This document shows, one piece after another, positions 32,943-34,698 of a stretch of DNA of 34,698 nucleotides. Where the stretch lies: IMG/VR virus record IMGVR_UViG_3300044546_001066, positions 1 to 34,698 of that record; one strand, 5' to 3'. Both the position numbers and the translations under genes were made by a program. Source of the stretch: a virus. The notes under the pieces were generated by a model that worked only from the letters and a program-made list of their open reading frames with translations, had not been told where the DNA came from and searched no databases. How positions within the stretch are numbered: position 1 is the first letter of the stretch; every line of letters begins with the position of its first letter.

Positions 32943-34289
32943 TTAGATTAATTCAGTTTTAACTGGTACTGGAAATGGTTTTTTAATTTTTAAACCTTCA
33001 CCAAATATATTTTTTCTATCTTCTGGAATATTAACACCTTCTAAACGGAATGGTTTAAAACCACCCGAAAAATAAGTAATAATATACGACAGCAGTGCTA
33101 TATTATCGTCATAACTTGTATCACAAGATTTGGAATATTTATCACCAGTCAAGAACATGCAACTTCCCTGACACAGTTGTAATACAGGACAATCACTACA
33201 CAATTTTCTAGTCGACCAGTGATGCGCTGTATTTAATTTAGCATTTTCTATATCGTCGAGCGTTCCAATTATATGCGACGTGCCAGATTCAGTTGTAGAT
33301 TTTGCTGAAACATTTTGACACGTTAATAAATTTCCATTAAGATCTACTGCTATTGAACCAGGTAAATCCATTCCGCATTTTTGAGATAGCGAGTCAGATG
33401 TTATTCCATATGAAATTGAAAATACAAATTTTAAGAATTTTTGATTTAAGTTTGTATAATTTTGAAGTATGTTTTTGCTCAGATCAGTATACAATTTGTT
33501 TCGAACATAAAAGTGATCCTTTTCTTCAACTAGCAGGCTGAATCCGTCTTCGTCATACGCATCAATGAAGCCACCTTCACCAATTGGAACAGATTCATTA
33601 TTTGTTATAGTCTTAAACCAATCAAGTGTTTTGGCTCTGTCAAAAGAATTTTTATGCATCATTGCATTAAGACTAATTTTACCGTGCAGCTGAAGACGAT
33701 TAAACAACTCTAAAATAAATGGATTTGACTCTAATGGATCTGTTCCCCTAAAAGCTTGACCGGGACCGTCATGACTAATACCAATTTCGAATTGATTTTC
33801 TACCAACCAATCATTTATTTCTTGATTTAATAGTGATCCATTTGTTACTATTGAAAATTCAGCAAAACCGTAAATTAATTTTAATTTCTCAGCAAGTGGT
33901 TGTAGAGTTTTCCAGTATACTAAAGGTTCGCCACCCCAAAATTCAAACTTTACACGCGCATTTTTATCTAGAACTCGTTCTATTTTTTTAACAAAGTCAT
34001 CAACGTCATTTTTATTGGTGGATTCCGCACGCGGGACGTACTTTTGACTACAATAATCACATGAGTAATTGCAATTAAGACCAAGCTGAATTTTTATTAA
34101 TTTTAAATCTCGCGATTTTTTTCCAGGATTGTCTGGATGAACCTGCTCGGCTTTTGGTAATTTAAAATCAGCACTTTTTAGTGGTATTAAACTTTTTCCA
34201 AACTCGTCTACAAGTGTAGATTTGTGTTGATCGTAAAAAAAAGTTTTAAAAATTCCTTGATTGTTTTTAGTGCTGATTTTAATAGTCAT
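32943..34289 (-). CDS. Radical SAM enzyme with SPASM domain (peptide-maturase type)
   Basis: 448 residues. L-N-C-N-Y-S-C-D-Y-C at 71-80 is the CxxxCxxC site for the SAM-binding 4Fe-4S cluster. G-G-E-P at 119-122 and I-V-T-N-G at 147-151 follow as in the family. The C-terminal cysteines C305, C324, C364, C367, C373, C377 and C389 have SPASM spacing (C...G-N-x-x-x-C, C-x-x-C-x-x-x-x-x-C-x-x-x-C...C), which binds auxiliary 4Fe-4S clusters. Members include sulfatase-maturing enzymes and RiPP maturases acting on peptide or protein side chains. Its ATG overlaps the stop of the 71-aa gene (TAATG), so it is translationally coupled. The substrate is unknown; candidates are the flanking small proteins or fibre proteins. 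Confidence 0.92.
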   Translation of the reverse strand: MTIKISTKNNQGIFKTFFYDQHKSTLVDEFGKSLIPLKSADFKLPKAEQVHPDNPGKKSRDLKLIKIQLGLNCNYSCDYCSQKYVPRAESTNKNDVDDFVKKIERVLDKNARVKFEFWGGEPLVYWKTLQPLAEKLKLIYGFAEFSIVTNGSLLNQEINDWLVENQFEIGISHDGPGQAFRGTDPLESNPFILELFNRLQLHGKISLNAMMHKNSFDRAKTLDWFKTITNNESVPIGEGGFIDAYDEDGFSLLVEEKDHFYVRNKLYTDLSKNILQNYTNLNQKFLKFVFSISYGITSDSLSQKCGMDLPGSIAVDLNGNLLTCQNVSAKSTTESGTSHIIGTLDDIENAKLNTAHHWSTRKLCSDCPVLQLCQGSCMFLTGDKYSKSCDTSYDDNIALLSYIITYFSGGFKPFRLEGVNIPEDRKNIFGEGLKIKKPFPVPVKTELI

Positions 34290-34504
34290 TACAAAATTGC
34301 TGTTCTAAAAGGATCCAGATCCTCAGTTGTCCAATAATCACGTTTCAACATAATTTCAACGTGCTGCTTGTTTCTATTTAACGTGTCAGTTTCTTCTTTT
34401 GTCAAGCTTTCTTTAGCTTTGAGTTTATTAATCAATTCAACACTGTGAAGCGTTGACTCGTATTGTTGTTTGATTTCTTCAGCAGTGTATTCAATTTTAT
34501 ACAT
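34289..34504 (-). CDS. Small protein coupled to the radical SAM gene
   Basis: 71 residues, charged, mostly helical by appearance. It shares its C-terminal W-T-x-E-D-L-(D/E)-P-F and the preceding helix with the 68-aa protein on the other side of the radical SAM gene. It has no cysteine. AAGGAAA lies before the ATG, and the stop overlaps the enzyme's start (TAATG). It could be a precursor peptide, an enzyme partner, or a virion accessory protein. I do not recognise a named family with confidence. Confidence 0.65.
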   Translation of the reverse strand: MYKIEYTAEEIKQQYESTLHSVELINKLKAKESLTKEETDTLNRNKQHVEIMLKRDYWTTEDLDPFRTAIL

Positions 34505-34529
34505 TTGTAATTTCCTTGTTTGACTTATT

Positions 34530-34556
34530 AAAACTTATTTTTATATAATAAGTTTT
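34530..34556. terminator. AT-rich hairpin, possible terminator
   Basis: AAAACTTATT (34530-34539) pairs with AATAAGTTTT (34547-34556), 10 bp with a 7-base loop. On the plus strand the stem runs into six T; on the minus strand only TTTT follows. It lies between the stop of the partial upstream gene and the 71-aa gene. Being A/T only, it would be a weak terminator. Confidence 0.4.
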
Positions 34557-34559
34557 TTG

Positions 34560-34698
<139 letters not shown>

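Overview
The window is a contiguous piece of an AT-rich T4-like myovirus genome (T4 superfamily, virulent tailed phage of a Gram-negative-type host). Every supported gene is on the minus strand, so transcription runs from high to low coordinates. The order of head, neck, tail and recombination genes (13-14-15-17-18-19-20-core proteins-21-22-23-3-uvsY-uvsW) is that of marine 'exo/cyano' T4-like phages rather than of T4 itself. The host cannot be named from the sequence.

Right edge to 26.1 kb (read first by the polymerase): the end of an unknown gene with a poly-threonine tail, then a four-part cluster of a 71-aa protein, a radical SAM/SPASM enzyme, a 68-aa relative of the 71-aa protein, and the fibre genes. 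The fibre genes are a YadA-head-like repeat fibre with an S74 intramolecular chaperone, a glycine-rich adhesin split over two ORFs, an unknown 211-aa protein, and a 1027-aa collagen-like fibre ending at a strong terminator. 26.0-21.9 kb: baseplate genes 25 and 6, a large baseplate-region protein and a small structural protein. 21.8-15.2 kb: neck proteins 13 and 14, sheath terminator 15, large terminase 17 (no gp16 beside it), sheath 18 and tube 19. 15.2-8.1 kb: portal 20, two core-like proteins sharing a module, a small unknown structural protein, prohead protease 21, scaffold 22 and major capsid protein 23, ended by a hairpin terminator.

8.1-6.7 kb is an accessory insert between 23 and 3. 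It holds a small protein with all three motifs of an HUH rolling-circle Rep domain, a 160-bp structured non-coding element bounded by 14-bp inverted repeats, and an exported staphylococcal-type nuclease. 6.7-2.4 kb carries tail terminator 3, uvsY, uvsW and a 549-aa fusion of a nucleotidyltransferase to a head-internal-type protein. The left edge is a second, incomplete collagen-like fibre of at least 799 residues.

The genes together make the virion (capsid, packaging motor, contractile tail, baseplate, several fibre types) plus UvsW/UvsY recombination-dependent replication. The least expected parts are the HUH protein with its structured neighbour, the radical SAM enzyme between two related small proteins next to the adhesins, a pair of near-identical intergenic promoter/hairpin cassettes 17.7 kb apart, and the nucleotidyltransferase fused to a probable packaged protein. 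All functional calls come from motif recognition by eye; no database search was possible.
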